NCBI RefSeq assembly: GCF_000315625.1
Contig: NW_005434480.1
Span: 1-64,000 of the forward strand
DNA length: 64,000 bases
Origin: Guillardia theta CCMP2712
Lineage: Eukaryota > Cryptophyceae > Pyrenomonadales > Geminigeraceae
Reading direction: 5' to 3'
Part shown: positions 1-13,800 of the stretch, piece after piece
How the letters are laid out: each line of letters opens with the position of its first letter
Numbering within the stretch: the stretch's first letter is position 1
Notes under the pieces: model-generated
What the model was told of the DNA's origin: nothing
The model's database searches: none
What the model saw: the letters and a program-made list of their open reading frames with translations, nothing else
Program-made: the position numbers and the translations under genes

Positions 1-180
1 TCTCTCCTTCTCTCTCCGTCTCTCCCCCTTTTCTCGCTCCCTCTCCCTCTCTCTCCCTCTCTACTTCTCTCCCTCTTTCTCGCTCCCTCTCCCTCTCTCT
101 CCCTCTCTACTTCTCTCCCTCTCTCTCTCCCTCTCTCTCGCTATCGCTCTCGCCCTGCTCGTTCGCTCTCCTCCTCTCAC
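1..180. repeat. CT-rich simple-sequence repeat
   Basis: The first 180 bases are almost pure pyrimidine on the plus strand, made of imperfect TCTC and CCCTCT units, with a roughly 60-base block repeated nearly exactly. It is low-complexity sequence with no coding potential. The same kind of tract recurs at 3346-3410 and 22190-22490. Confidence 0.9.
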
Positions 181-700
181 CTCTTCCCCTCCATCAGCGT
201 GCCGGACGAGGTCACGCTCTACCTCGAAGTTCATCTAAGGAGGATGGGAGTCTTCGTCAACAAGCCTCAGGTCTGCCAACCTTCCCCGTCTCTCCTCCCT
301 CACTTGCTCCTTCAGCTTCAGGTCAACCACTAACGACCCTCCTGCTCCTGCCGTCTCGTCGCCAGAGGCATGATAGTCGTCCTGAGATCTTCATCAACAA
401 CCAATACACATAATCAACGAATCTGTTCATCTTCACAGAACCTAGACAGCGTAAACAAGGTATCTGTAAGTTCGTTGCACACAGCACACCATTTTTCAAA
501 ACCAAAGAGTGTTTTATTACATTTGGTTTGTATCGCTCAGCTTAGTGGTCATTGATTCAAAACTTGCTAGTGATAAGAGTTCTGCCAAAAAACGGCAGAG
601 CAGATCTTCGACTGAAGCTCACCGCATGGGAGCTCGAGTCCAAGTCGCTCACTGTCCGTCCTTCCTGCATCAGTACCGAATAATCCCGTATAAATACAAT
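181..700. other. Gene-free 3' flank of actin
   Basis: This stretch lies downstream of the actin stop codon, which is on the minus strand. Only short ORFs without recognisable domains are present. Part of it is presumably actin 3' UTR. I see no confident poly(A) signal or other element. Confidence 0.5.
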
Positions 701-1838
<1,138 letters not shown>

Positions 1839-3345
1839 TTAGGAGCCTGCCATGGGAGAGAGCAGAGGATCGAACAAAGTACATGCATGCAAACGGAATA
1901 CATCACAACAATAGGAAATCTTGCTATCGGCGCCAGCCATACAAGAGTTATCCAACACAACATCACTAGGGTACATTTCCAGTCTCGACACAGGCTACAG
2001 CAGGAAATCGAATCATTCCCTCACAGGAGGCTTACATTCAGGAAGATTCGAAATCAAAACAAGAACCATACAACATCACATCCATATCATTTCCATCATC
2101 TTTATCTCTGTACATCATACACAGCGGCGACATTCGCCATCTTCTCGCACCCCCGCCACTCACATGTTTTCGCTTCTCTTCGATGGTTTTGCCGCGTCGA
2201 CACGTCGATATATACCCCCATGCCTACCCCACCCATCACAGAACCTGACCCACCCTATCTTTATCCTATCCTGCTCTCTTCTACCCCTCATATTTCCCTT
2301 TTTTTACCCCACCTTTTTCTATGACAATGGACAGGTGTACTCTGTACCACCCATGGGGGACCTCTGGTGACCACCCCCAACCCCGTCGGCCCTCGGGAGC
2401 GGCGTTCAAAATCGACGTTGGCCGAAATCGGATCCAAACTTTTCGGACCTCTACAGCAATCTTCAAATTTGACCCAAGATTTTGCTACCCCTGCATTGGC
2501 CTTTCTTGTATCATCACCCCTACGTTTGACTGTTATCACCCCCCATTTTCATTGTACCCTACCTATCGAAAGATTTTGAAATTTTGAATTCGAATTCAAA
2601 CCTGAAAGCCGGCATCGACTTTGGATTCCTCAAAACGACTAGCCGTTGGTCTGAGAGAGGCATTTTCTGTGGAGTGAGGGGGTAGGGGTATACAAGTTCG
2701 AAGACGAACCCCTCCTGTCCTTCACGAGTCGTGACAACGGTGGGTGGGGTCGGCATTTTCGCTGAGGGAAAGGTGGGGGGTATTGGGACAAAGAAAGTAT
2801 TTGGATTCTGTTTGAAACCAATACAAGTGAATATTTCAAAAGTGGAAATGCATGTTCAACCAACTTCATGTTTGCTACCTTCGATCATGCCGCATAGACG
2901 GTACTACGGTAGTACAGTAGCCGGCCGGGCCAGTGACTAGGCTAGCCGGGTCCCCGGGCCGCCCGAACACTGAGTTGGCCGCCGAGCTACAATGTGCGAG
3001 GACGCAGCACTGGCCCGGAGCACATGAGGGCATACACAGTGACACCCCGGCGACGGTCTATGACGGACGGTACTCCGATCCGCCGGATCGGACCGGACTC
3101 CGGGACCGGAGGCGGCTGTCGGACGCCTCGGCCCGGGTCGGCCGTCGGAAGTTTTCATGTCATGGAGCTAGGCTGTGGCATGCATAACTGGAGCTACTTC
3201 TGGATCGGCGAACAAGGTACAACTGCAAAACATCTTCAAATGCCCAAGTTGAAACGGATGTTCCAATCTCGCGGCAGCAATCTCTGGTCACAAGTTCTTG
3301 ACGGTTCAAAAATTTATCTTTTGGTCTTCAAATGCCGGCGGGCAC

Positions 3346-3410
3346 GCTCTCTCTCTCTCTATCTCTCTCTATCTCTCTTATCTTCTCTCTCTTCATCTCT
3401 CTTCATTGCA
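3346..3410. repeat. CT microsatellite
   Basis: Nearly uninterrupted CT dinucleotides with occasional AT interruptions. Confidence 0.85.
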
Positions 3411-3742
3411 CCCGCTCGCTATGCATCTCCCTTATCTCTTTACTGCACATCTAATAGCCCTGCATGAAAATCTTCTTCAGAATGGATGATGGAACGTATG
3501 CCAGCCGTGCCAGTCAGATAGCGCCGAGTTAACAAAAACTCTCCTGTAAACCAAGACGACTTACGTGGCGAGGCGGCCAATGTAGCGTATGTAGCCGTCT
3601 TGCTAAGGTCCTCTCATGTCTGGATGCTTGGGTTTCACATCCTATCATACAGTCTATCTCTCATGTGCTCCTCAATTCTGGTTTTGTGTGCATTAAACTC
3701 GGTCTTGAGCAAAAACTGTCTTGTTACAACTAAGGTCGATGT

Positions 3743-3794
3743 GATGTCTGCGTGACTTTGGACTAGTACAAGTCTAACAAACTTGTATTCCGTC
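3743..3794 (+). repeat. 52-base direct repeat, copy 1
   Basis: The block from GATGTCTGCGTGACTTTGG to CTTGTATTCCGTC is repeated at 3944-3999 in the same orientation, about 200 bases downstream. The second copy differs by a 4-base TCGG insertion. Confidence 0.9.
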
Positions 3795-3943
3795 GGTTAT
3801 GGGCCCCGATTACATGCTCAATCATGTTGATCTTATATTTGGTTAGTTGAATTGTTTACTGGAGTTTTTTCTTCTTGGTATTGTTTTCCGTTGCTGTTGA
3901 AAATTCATGCAAATTCTATCAAGCTTTACTGGCACATTCGGAT

Positions 3944-3999
3944 GATGTCTGCGTGACTTTGGTCGGACTAGTACAAGTCTAACAAACTTGTATTCCGTC
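3944..3999 (+). repeat. 52-base direct repeat, copy 2 (with TCGG insertion)
   Basis: Second copy of the repeat at 3743-3794. The sequence is otherwise the same by eye. The GC-rich island starts directly after it. Confidence 0.9.
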
Positions 4000-4860
4000 A
4001 CTGAGTGGCCGGGCGGCCGGGCGCACCGTCCGAGGAGCGGCCGGGCGGCGGCCCGCCGGACTCCGGGAGGCCGCCCGGCTCGCCGCCTCATCCGCCGGGA
4101 TCCTCACCGAGGATGCCCCCGGGCCCGGCAACTCCCGGAGTACCGGAGCCTCAGAGTCCGCCGTGACGGTCCCGCCGCCCGGCCGGCCTCGGCGGCGGCA
4201 GTCCCTGACGGTCCGGTGACCCCGGTCGGGCGGCCGGGCCGCGGCCGCCCACCGTCGGTCACCGGGCCCGGTGACCGTAGTGTTGCCGCCGGGCCGGCGG
4301 CGGCAACTGAGGGGCAGGCTACGCCGTGACGCGTGACCATCCGACACCGTCAACCGTGGCCGGGCCGGGCCGGCCCTTTGACGTGAGGCTCGGTAAGGCC
4401 CACTGCCAGGCTGCCGGGACTCTGCGACTCTGTATCGGACAGGTCACCCGTGGCCCGAAATCGTACTTAATCCGGGCCGACTCGGTTCGTTCACGGTACT
4501 TTGGTTGTACCAGTTCCGAAATAATATCTATATATACACTTTAAAACTCTTGTTCACCTGATATTCACCTGCTTTCCTCTAGAAATTTTGAGTACCTGTC
4601 CAATGGATTTGCCGATAAAAATACATCGATACAATTATTATATGTCGAAGTTGGCGATGGCATTTCTACATGACCCTGGTTTTTCTCAGGACCCGACGTA
4701 ACCAGGTGTGGGTGAAAGTCATTTTTCGTACGACAACTCAAAACTTTTCTGAGCCCATGTGAAGGGCCGCTTTGCTCAGCGCGCATGCAAGGCATGAGGC
4801 AGGTGAGGGTGGAAAAGCTGATGATCGGTGCTTGTTCGCAAGTGACATCACTGATGACAG

Positions 4861-7800
4861 ATGCAGATGTCGGTATGGCTGCTTCTTGCTTGCTGCTCGT
4901 CAGCTGTACATGCCGATCGGCAAACATTCACTGTCGGATCAATCACCACGGTTGGAACCATAGCCGAGATGGCTCAGCTGCACTTCGACTATGGCGTGAA
5001 GGATCTCAAGGCGACCAACTTCAAGATCTACTGGGGTCAGCTTGGAAACACCCTGACCAAGTCCAAGCAGACCAGCATTCTGTCTCCTGGGCATGTGGTC
5101 GAGGTTTACATGCCCGGCTTCACCGGAGGGTCGAACTTCTTCGGTGCATCTCGTGGAAGCACTGAGAGCACTGAGAGCACGATCAGCTGGATGTCACAAG
5201 AGAACAGCGTTGTGATCTCTCAGTCTGTACAAGAGCCATGGCAGCAAGCCATCTCAAGCGACCTGTCGCTGTCTGTGAGTGGACCAGGAGCAGTTGGATG
5301 CATGGGAATCGTCGGAGATTTATCATCGAATGCTTTCGACCTGAAGCAGCTCCGGGCGGACGTGTTTGACTACTGTGAGTGGAACGATCAGCGAGAGATG
5401 CTGCGTCTGAGGCTGAGCAGCAATGCGCCTAGCACCGTGACAGGAGTCTTCATAAGCAAAGTGAGCATGTATCTCAACTATGACACATCATCCAAGCAGA
5501 ACGGTCTGGGACCTCTGCCGCCTCTCGGAGGCATCCACGAGGAATGGCATCAGATGGCCTTCGTGTCTGTGTACGAGAAGCCCGCAAGCACATCGATTGA
5601 CTGCACCGGAGTGAGTCTTTCCGCCTTCGCCAGTACCACCTGCAGCACTGCAAACCTCGTGTACCAAGTACCGTTTGACAAGTACAAGTCACAACGCTTC
5701 GGCTCTGACAGGCCAAGACTTCCAGTGAGGAAGGAGGCCGGAGCTGTGGGAGTGACCAAGAACCCCACGTTTGTGTATGCTGCCGCTGCAGGGAACACCG
5801 ACGGCATCAGCCAAGCCGTGTGCATCACTGTGACGATCGTACCATCCATGACCATCTACTCGTCTCCGACATCGTCTACTCCTACAACCTTTACGATCTC
5901 CGGGCTGACAGGGTCTGGTACACCAGATTCAGTCACAGCCTTGTATCAGAACAAATGTCAATGTGAAAGCACTCAAGCAGAGCTCTTCCCAAGCAGGTTC
6001 CAGTCTGTCAGCTACGGAAACCAGGTTGGAAAAGCCGACTTTGTCCAAGGGGCGGGCACCTTGACGTTCCAGCTCTTGCCAGGCATGTACATTCAAGCAG
6101 GGGAGGTTGTCATCTTCTCGTTTCAGCTCAAGACACCGGGAACAGTGTCAGCAGCATCTAAGCCCATCTCTATCTCAATGTCTGGCACATATTGCCAGAT
6201 CTCTGACTTCTGCACGGGATCTACCGGTCAGTCCATCACCCTCAACCCGATCACTTTCAGTCTCTCGACGAAGATTCTTCAGGCGGTTGGAAATAAGATC
6301 GGAGCAACCATGTTCCAGAGCTCGTCTGACACAGGCTCCTTGTCAAACATGTTTGTGACTTTGTCTCCCAACTTCGATATCCAGACCTCTTCTATCCTGA
6401 CCTTCACTGGTCTGTGCGGGACTCAGGAGTCTGGTACCAAGGTGAACATAGTTGGTAACAGGTTTGCTGGAGGCAATCCTTTGACGGACAAGTGCTCCAC
6501 CTCGTCATATCCGACGGAGGTTGACATTGGAGATCCAAGTCTTGGATACACCGGGTCGACGATGGACTGGAGCCAGTCGTCAGGGACCCTCAAGCTCACC
6601 CTGAACCAGGCTCTGGCCGCGCGAGGTCACTATGCCTTCGCATGGAGCTGGAGGGTGTCAGATAGGGAGAACTCTGCATGTAACATGACGGTTTCGTTGA
6701 CTACTGGGCCGAACCAGGTTCAGAACGAGGCTGTGACTAACTTCGGAGGAACAGTGGGTCTTGTTGAGAAACCGTCGTTTACCAAGTACAAGATCGGACA
6801 GGTTACTACTCGACCCGACGTGACGAACTACATCTGTGTGACATTGAAGACTAACTTCAACCTTCAAACATACTTGAATGCTGGGATGTACTACGTAGCA
6901 AGCATCACCTTGCCAGGCCTGTCAGGTAGCCAAGCGCAGGACAACTCCAACCCGGACATTGTCAACTGCCCTTCTTACGACTGGAACACTCACTCACTTG
7001 TAACGCCATCAAAGGCCAGCACTGCGTACTTCACCAGCGCTCTCACTGCTGGAGAAGTCAACAAGGTTGCATACTTCGCAGCTGGCATAGCCAAGTTTGT
7101 ATTGAACCCAGCTCAGAATCTCCCCTCAGGCCATGAGATCAAGTTCGCCATTCCTCTCAAGAACTCCAAGGTCGCGCAGCCTTGCCAGACGGTCACATTG
7201 ATGTTGAATGCCTTGTATCAGAGCCAGAACGGCCAGGTATCATACACGACGACACAGACGGTGCAGATGGTTGTATCCCCTGTGAATCGTGCCTTGCAAG
7301 ATGGAGAGATGGACGGGGATGCCTGTCCTTTGAAGGTCTACGATAAGGGCTTCCTCACCCGGTTGATCAGTCAGCAGACCCCTCTTATCCAGGAGAACAA
7401 CGTCTTGACTATTTCTCTCCGCTCTAACGTTGATCTCGGTCTCAACGGTTTCGGTGCAACCATCACCATTGCGGGCTTGACGGGCACAGACACCACGCAG
7501 ACGTCACTGACCCCGCAATCGCTGGCGTCAACAGACTACTCTCCGATTATTCAGAAGACTGAGTGGTCTCAGTCCAACGGTCAGATGATCATTCACCTTC
7601 CTTCATCTTCCACTTGTCAGATGCCTATCAAGGGAACTACCACCAACTGTATGATGGCTGGCTGGACCTATGTGCTTCAATATTCCTTCATTAATGGCAA
7701 GACGCCGCAGTCAAACCCGACCGTGTTCATCTCAGCTTCGTTTGCCAGCGGCGAGCAGACCAACTCACAGACGGCAACTCTTCCGCTTTCCAGCTACAAA

Positions 7801-10800
7801 AACCCTCTCGTCTTGACGAGCAATCTGTTCAACAAGTACGACATCGGACAGTTGTATCCTGCGCCAGGTGCAGTCAATCCTGTCTGTGTTACCCTCAGGC
7901 CGAACAAGAACATTATCAAACAGACCAAGTTTACTTTGACTGGGCTGCCGATGTTTACTTCCACGTCAACTGTTGACTTTTACGACGAATACGGAATCAG
8001 CCCGCTCTCAAGCACGTCGCTGAGCGGATATTTTACAACGATCTCGGGTAACAACATCGCAAACAAAGCAGATTATAACAACGGAAACGGTGAGATCCAG
8101 TTCCAGTTTGTGACCCAGACGCTGGTGCTGGGAACCAAGTACAAGTTCTGCTTCCGTATGATCAATCAGAACTCTGCCTACTACAACGGAGGATCGTGTC
8201 CTTCTGTGACGTTGCTTGTCAGCTCCAGTGACGCGCCGGTGGCAGCTCCTGGAGTGCAAACGTACACGATGAAGCAAGACACGGGCAAAAGAGTGTACGG
8301 ATATCCGTCGGTCCCGTCAAGCTGCGCGGGCTACATCGTGGACCCCTCGTTCCCGCATGCGACCATTCGCTCCAGCTCCAACGTGACCTCAAACACTGTG
8401 TGGATGACTGTGGAGCTACAGCCCAACTACGCCTTGACTATCAGCCAGGCGGTGACGGTCTCATCGCTGACTGGCTTCTATGCCCCTCCTCCCACCTTCA
8501 CCTGCTGGATCAGCAGGAATGGCGAGTATGTCAATGTGGCTTCGAACACAGTCAGTGGAAACATCCATAGTGCAGACTTCACCTCTACATGTACTTTCAA
8601 CCAGAACGAGTTCAAGATTACTTACCAGCAGTCGACCAACCTGCCTGTCTACAACCCTTACTTCAATGTCAACGCGATGAGATCGAACGGCATCTATGAG
8701 ATTGTTGTGCTGTCAGGCGGGTCTGGGTACACTGTGCCGCCTAGTGTTGTGATTTGCGGGTCTGAGTTCTACAAGAACTCGGTATGCACTGGAGGCAATG
8801 TGATGTACGGGGTCGGACAGGGAGCGACTGCCACAGCAACGATCTCGGATGGAGCGGTCACTGCAATCACCATCACCGACCCTGGACATGGATACTACCT
8901 CACACCTGTGGTCATCATCTCACCTGCAGCAACTGAGACTGGAACTATCACTGCAGCAAAGGCGCAGGCTTATCTGTACGACAGGGGCGTCTACACGGTG
9001 CAGTTTCAGATTCAGAACCCGAGTTCGGAGCAGTCTGCTCTCGCTCTGTCCATTCAGGCTACGTCCAACTTCCCATCGCAAGCCATTGTGTCGGGATCGC
9101 AGACCAGCGGCTTGCAGATGACTGCGTCCTCTTCGGATGTCGTGCTCAACATCGTGCCGCAGACCCGCTTGTTTGCGGGCGACTCCTTGTTTGTCAACCT
9201 TCCTGCCTACGAGGTGGAGGAGTCCGGGCCTCTGTTTGGAGTGCAGTCATCTAGCTCGGCGTTTGAGACTTTCACCTCACAGTTAGAATGGGAGTTGTTT
9301 GGCAGCTCCGAGGACAGGGCGAGGGCATACTTGTCCAAGGGTTATGTTGCCGATGGTAACAGGCATCGATCGGGCGATGCGGACGTGGACGGAGTGTTCG
9401 TGTTGTCACCGTCTGACGACGGCTACGACAAGAACAAGGACCTCTGCTGGAGCCACAAGCAGTGCCCTTGGGGAGCGTCGGACTACGATGTTGGAAGGCA
9501 GTCGTCTTACACGCTGTCGAAGGTTCGATTCGCGGGACCAAGCCCTCTGGGGTACACGCATGAGGCTTGCTACACGGCTGACTTGTCTGCATCGGCATCG
9601 GACTACGTTGGTATGCAGATCTCGTGCAGAAACAACGCTTTCACCGCAGCAACAAGCGGGTCATCCGTGACCGCCATCAAGGTCAAGTCCGCTGGGCTGT
9701 ACACCGTGACTGCGCAGGCATCTGCTCAGACCGTGATGATCTCGCAATCAGATGCTGGCGCTGCTAGCTCTGCTTCAGCCTCGATCTCTTACCAGGTAGC
9801 GCAGCTCTCGCTCAACGCTGGGACTCTGGCGAACTGTCAGAGCATCACATTCACTGCAGCTGCTGGAACTCAATTGATCGCTGCCAGCGCCCAGGTCGTG
9901 ATGTCAGTTGTTGCTTCTACAACTGCACCCGCGTACAGAGTCGAGATCACCAATCCTGGTTTGTACACGACCTTTCCTACTGCAACTTGTACTGGAACCA
10001 TCCCCCCCACCCTCAACCTGTTCATGTCCGTAGCCACAGTCAGCGTGACCAGCCAGGGCAGCGGGTACGTGACCATCCCATCCGTGTTCTTGTCGGCCGC
10101 GCCTACTGGGGTTACCCAGACAAGAGCACCAGTTTTTGAAGTGATCATGTCTACGGCCAACCAGAATGTCATCACTCAAACGATCCTCGATTACAACCCG
10201 TACTACACTCAGACCCCCTGCTTCCTTGTGGGGCAGGAGTTTCCGTCGTCTTTCTTGAGCGACTGCAGCATCAACGTGAAGGAGAACGTCGGCAGGTACA
10301 CAGGAATGACTGCCATGATCGGGTCCAACGAGTACTTGATCAAGCAGGGAGCAGGAGGAGTGTACTGGGTGGTGGACTCGAGCGGAAACAAGCCAAGGAA
10401 CATTGACATTGCCAACAAGCCCTACACCATCTACACTCAGCTTGAGTTGATCGTTGCCAAGAGCAAGAGGGTGGAGCCTGGCGAGTCTGTGTCGATCACC
10501 ATACCTGGGTACAGGTTCAAGTCGTATCCTGAGGACGTCAATGCTTACATCACTCCATCTACCGACGACGCATCCAAGACTATCGCGGAGAGAACAAGGT
10601 ACTACTTCGCTACCTCGCTGCCGGTCAAGAGCTCGTACGTGAAGGGATACGGAGTGTCGGGGATGGTCATAACCGGCGGTACGCTCGCGGGAGACTGCTA
10701 CATCAAGTACGTAGAGGGTCCTCAGAGCATAAGAGGAAACAAGCCGGAGGTACGATTTATCGCTGGGGCCACGTCCAAGTTCGAGATCACTTACGCGGGA

Positions 10801-13800
10801 AGCGGATACACCTCTCCTCCGCGCTTCATCGGTCAGTGTGTGACCAGCACGGCAGTCACGATCTACTTCAACGGAGTTTTCTTGTTGTCTGGAAATACAG
10901 GGGTAAGACGCGTTGAGGTGACAGTACAGGGAAACAACTGTCGCCCAGGAACTACAGTCAATATCGAGTCTCCAAATCCAGCTGGGTCCTACATTGATGG
11001 CCTGACGGGGTTGACTTATGTAGGTCAGCAAGCCTCAGCTGTAGTCTTGCTGGAGGGAAACAGCGTGTCTCAGGTGGCGCTCCAGAACGGAGGTAGTGGA
11101 TACATATCAACTCCTTTGGTTACGTTTCCGGCTACATGCAATGCTGAGGCGAGGGCGTACATCTCCCAGAACTTCTCGTCGAGCATTGCGATGAGGTACG
11201 AAACAGGCAACACCTTCTTGTACGACTGGAGCAGAGAGCAGACCGACACCTTGACGGGCCTTTACTTGTCTGAGTTCTCGTCTGTCTCCTTGTTCTCTCT
11301 CGAGACGGCGGCAAGCGGGTCAGCAGAGATCAACTCTGGGTACGTGGCAACGATTGCCATTACTCACGCTGGTACAGCCTGCATGAGCCCGACGGTGATC
11401 GTGTCCGCACCTTCAGGGATGCCGTCGAATGCGCAGGCAAGGGCAGTTGCCGCCACAAACGCAGGCATCCTGGCATTCATCAACGTGACATACGGAGGGT
11501 ATGGATACACGTCAGCACCATCGGTGATCATCAAAGGTTGCGGGGCTGCGACTGCGAAGGCCTTCTTGAGCTACTCGAACGTCGATGTGCTTGTGGGCGG
11601 ATCAGCCTCGTTCTCTAGCTACAGAGGAATGCGACCACTCCAAGTGACGCAGTCGTCTGCCAACTCGTACAAGACTGTCAACCCGGTCACGTCTGCCATG
11701 GACTCCCCGGTCCTGGTCGGCTTCAACGAAGCATGCTCCAATGGTCAGACCGAGGCATACCAGCGGGATCAGTCTACCTACAAGAACTCGCGTGTCACCG
11801 GAGTGACCATGTCAAGCGCTGGAGCAGGATACACCTTCAAAGGCACCACCGTGACCTTCTCTGCCTCGCCGCTGGGCTCCTCCAACATGTACGCGACTGC
11901 CAAGGGTGTACCGACGTGGTCGTTCCCTCCTACAACCACCTCCAATGGGGGCACTACAAACCTGAACACGAACGTCTTGCTGTACAAAGGGGCTGCTCTG
12001 TCGACAGCAACCGGATGCGACAACATCGTCTTGATGTTCTCCTACCCCGAGAGGGCCGGAGGAGCGCAGCTTCAGATCCAGATCAACAGCGCCGCATCCA
12101 GAACCTCTCAGGTCATTCAGCAAGGAACGGGCTATGCCTCGATCCCGTACGTGTACGACATCAAGTTCTACTCTAACGGCCAGTTCTTCTTGAAGGATGG
12201 ATACACGGGCACCAACGGGAACTGCATTCCCCAGTACTTCGCTATCGACGTACCTCGGTTGACTAATCTCGCATCGGGCGTTGGGTTGGTCATCGACGGC
12301 GTGTACATGACTCAGGGAGGGTACGGGTATGACATCGCTCCCACCGTGACGTTTGACTGCAAGTCATGTACCATAACCTCACAGGCCGTGGCAATCGCCA
12401 ACATGGAGAGCGGATGCTTCAATGGTCAGTGCACTCAGCCTTCCTACGCCAACGCCTTCTTCTCGCCTGTCAACAAAAACAACCTCCAGGTCTGCCAGGC
12501 GACCAACCCGGGAGCCAACGACTACCGCACGCGCAAGACGCTTCAGATGCGAGTATCCTCGGGTCAGTCTGGCATCCAGTACTCGTCGTCGATGGCGTAC
12601 GCGGCGAGAAGGAACCGAGGCTTCATGGCATCGACTGGATCGCTGAACTTCTACGTCTCATCTCAGAACCTCCTGTCAGCCATGTGCACACCACCTCAGG
12701 TAGTCGTGGAGCCTCCGATAACCATGTCGGGTGTCCCCGCACAGGTCGAGCTTGTGGTCGAGAGCACGAGGGCCGACAGCTATCTCTCTCAGAGTCCAGC
12801 CACAGCCGCTGATCTGCCGGCACAGGCCGCACAGTACAAGCTTGCTGTCCGCACTGTCAACCCGGGCTCGGGATACGTAACTGCCCCCGCTGTCTCCTTT
12901 GTGAGCGTTGGGAGCACACCATGTTCTACGACTGGCCTGGTGGTCGCAGCGGAACTGCAGGGAGGCATGTCGGTCGCGACTGTACAGACAGCTGCTGCTC
13001 CGTTGTACATCTGCCCAGCACAGACGTATTACCTCAACCCCACTACTATGACCCTCTCCACCACTCAGACTCAGGGGGCTGCGACTATCACCTGGGATCG
13101 TAAGGCCAATGCTCCATACGTGGTTGACGGCGGCTACGGGTACTCGTACGGCACCCAGTCTGTCACTCTCTCGTGGGCATCGTGCGGGTCAACTACAGTG
13201 GTGATCTTCTTCGAGGACAGCAAGTCCCTGGATGGCCTTGCGCCGTACCCGTCGTTCTGGCCGGGAGACATGTCGGTGGATCAGTCTACCTGGAGGAATC
13301 ATGCGGGAGAGATCACGGGCGTTGACTTCATGTACGAGTCTAAGCACTTCTTTTCCAACCCGACGGTACCGACGCCTCAAACCTTCTTGAACGTGAACAT
13401 CGCGGCTCGAAGCCTGAAGCAGGCTGGCTTGTTCTCATCGAGATCTAACGATATGCGGGCAGCAGCCAGTGTCTCATTCGTCTTGGAGGACGCCTCTTGC
13501 TTCAAGGCAGGAGATTTGATTGAGATTGACACCGAGATCTTCAAGATTGGAACGGTGACCGGCAACATGATCACTGTTAGTGAGAGGGCGCTTGGAGGAA
13601 CACAGTCAGCTCAACACTTTCCCGGAGCGAGTGTCGTCTTGTTCTTTCCTGGCACGGCACTTGAACAGACTGTCGGGGCATCCGTTGCGGGAATGATTGA
13701 TACGTTCTATGTGGCATCAGCGAGTGGGTTTGCCGTTGGAGTCTCAATTGCGATCGATGACGAGTTCATGCTGGTGGCGAGCGTTGACACGACCGCCAAT

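Noticed and set aside
2121-2140. Possible actin exon 1 (ATGGCGAATGTCGCCGCTGT followed by GTATGA)
   Set aside because: It joins in phase with the acceptor at 1825 but would give an unusual N-terminus longer than the typical Met-Ala; no independent support.
9904-11031. A 375-residue ORF on the minus strand inside gene A
   Set aside because: It is a shadow of the strongly supported plus-strand frame, low in recognisable motifs and rich in Arg/His/Ser as expected for an antisense frame.
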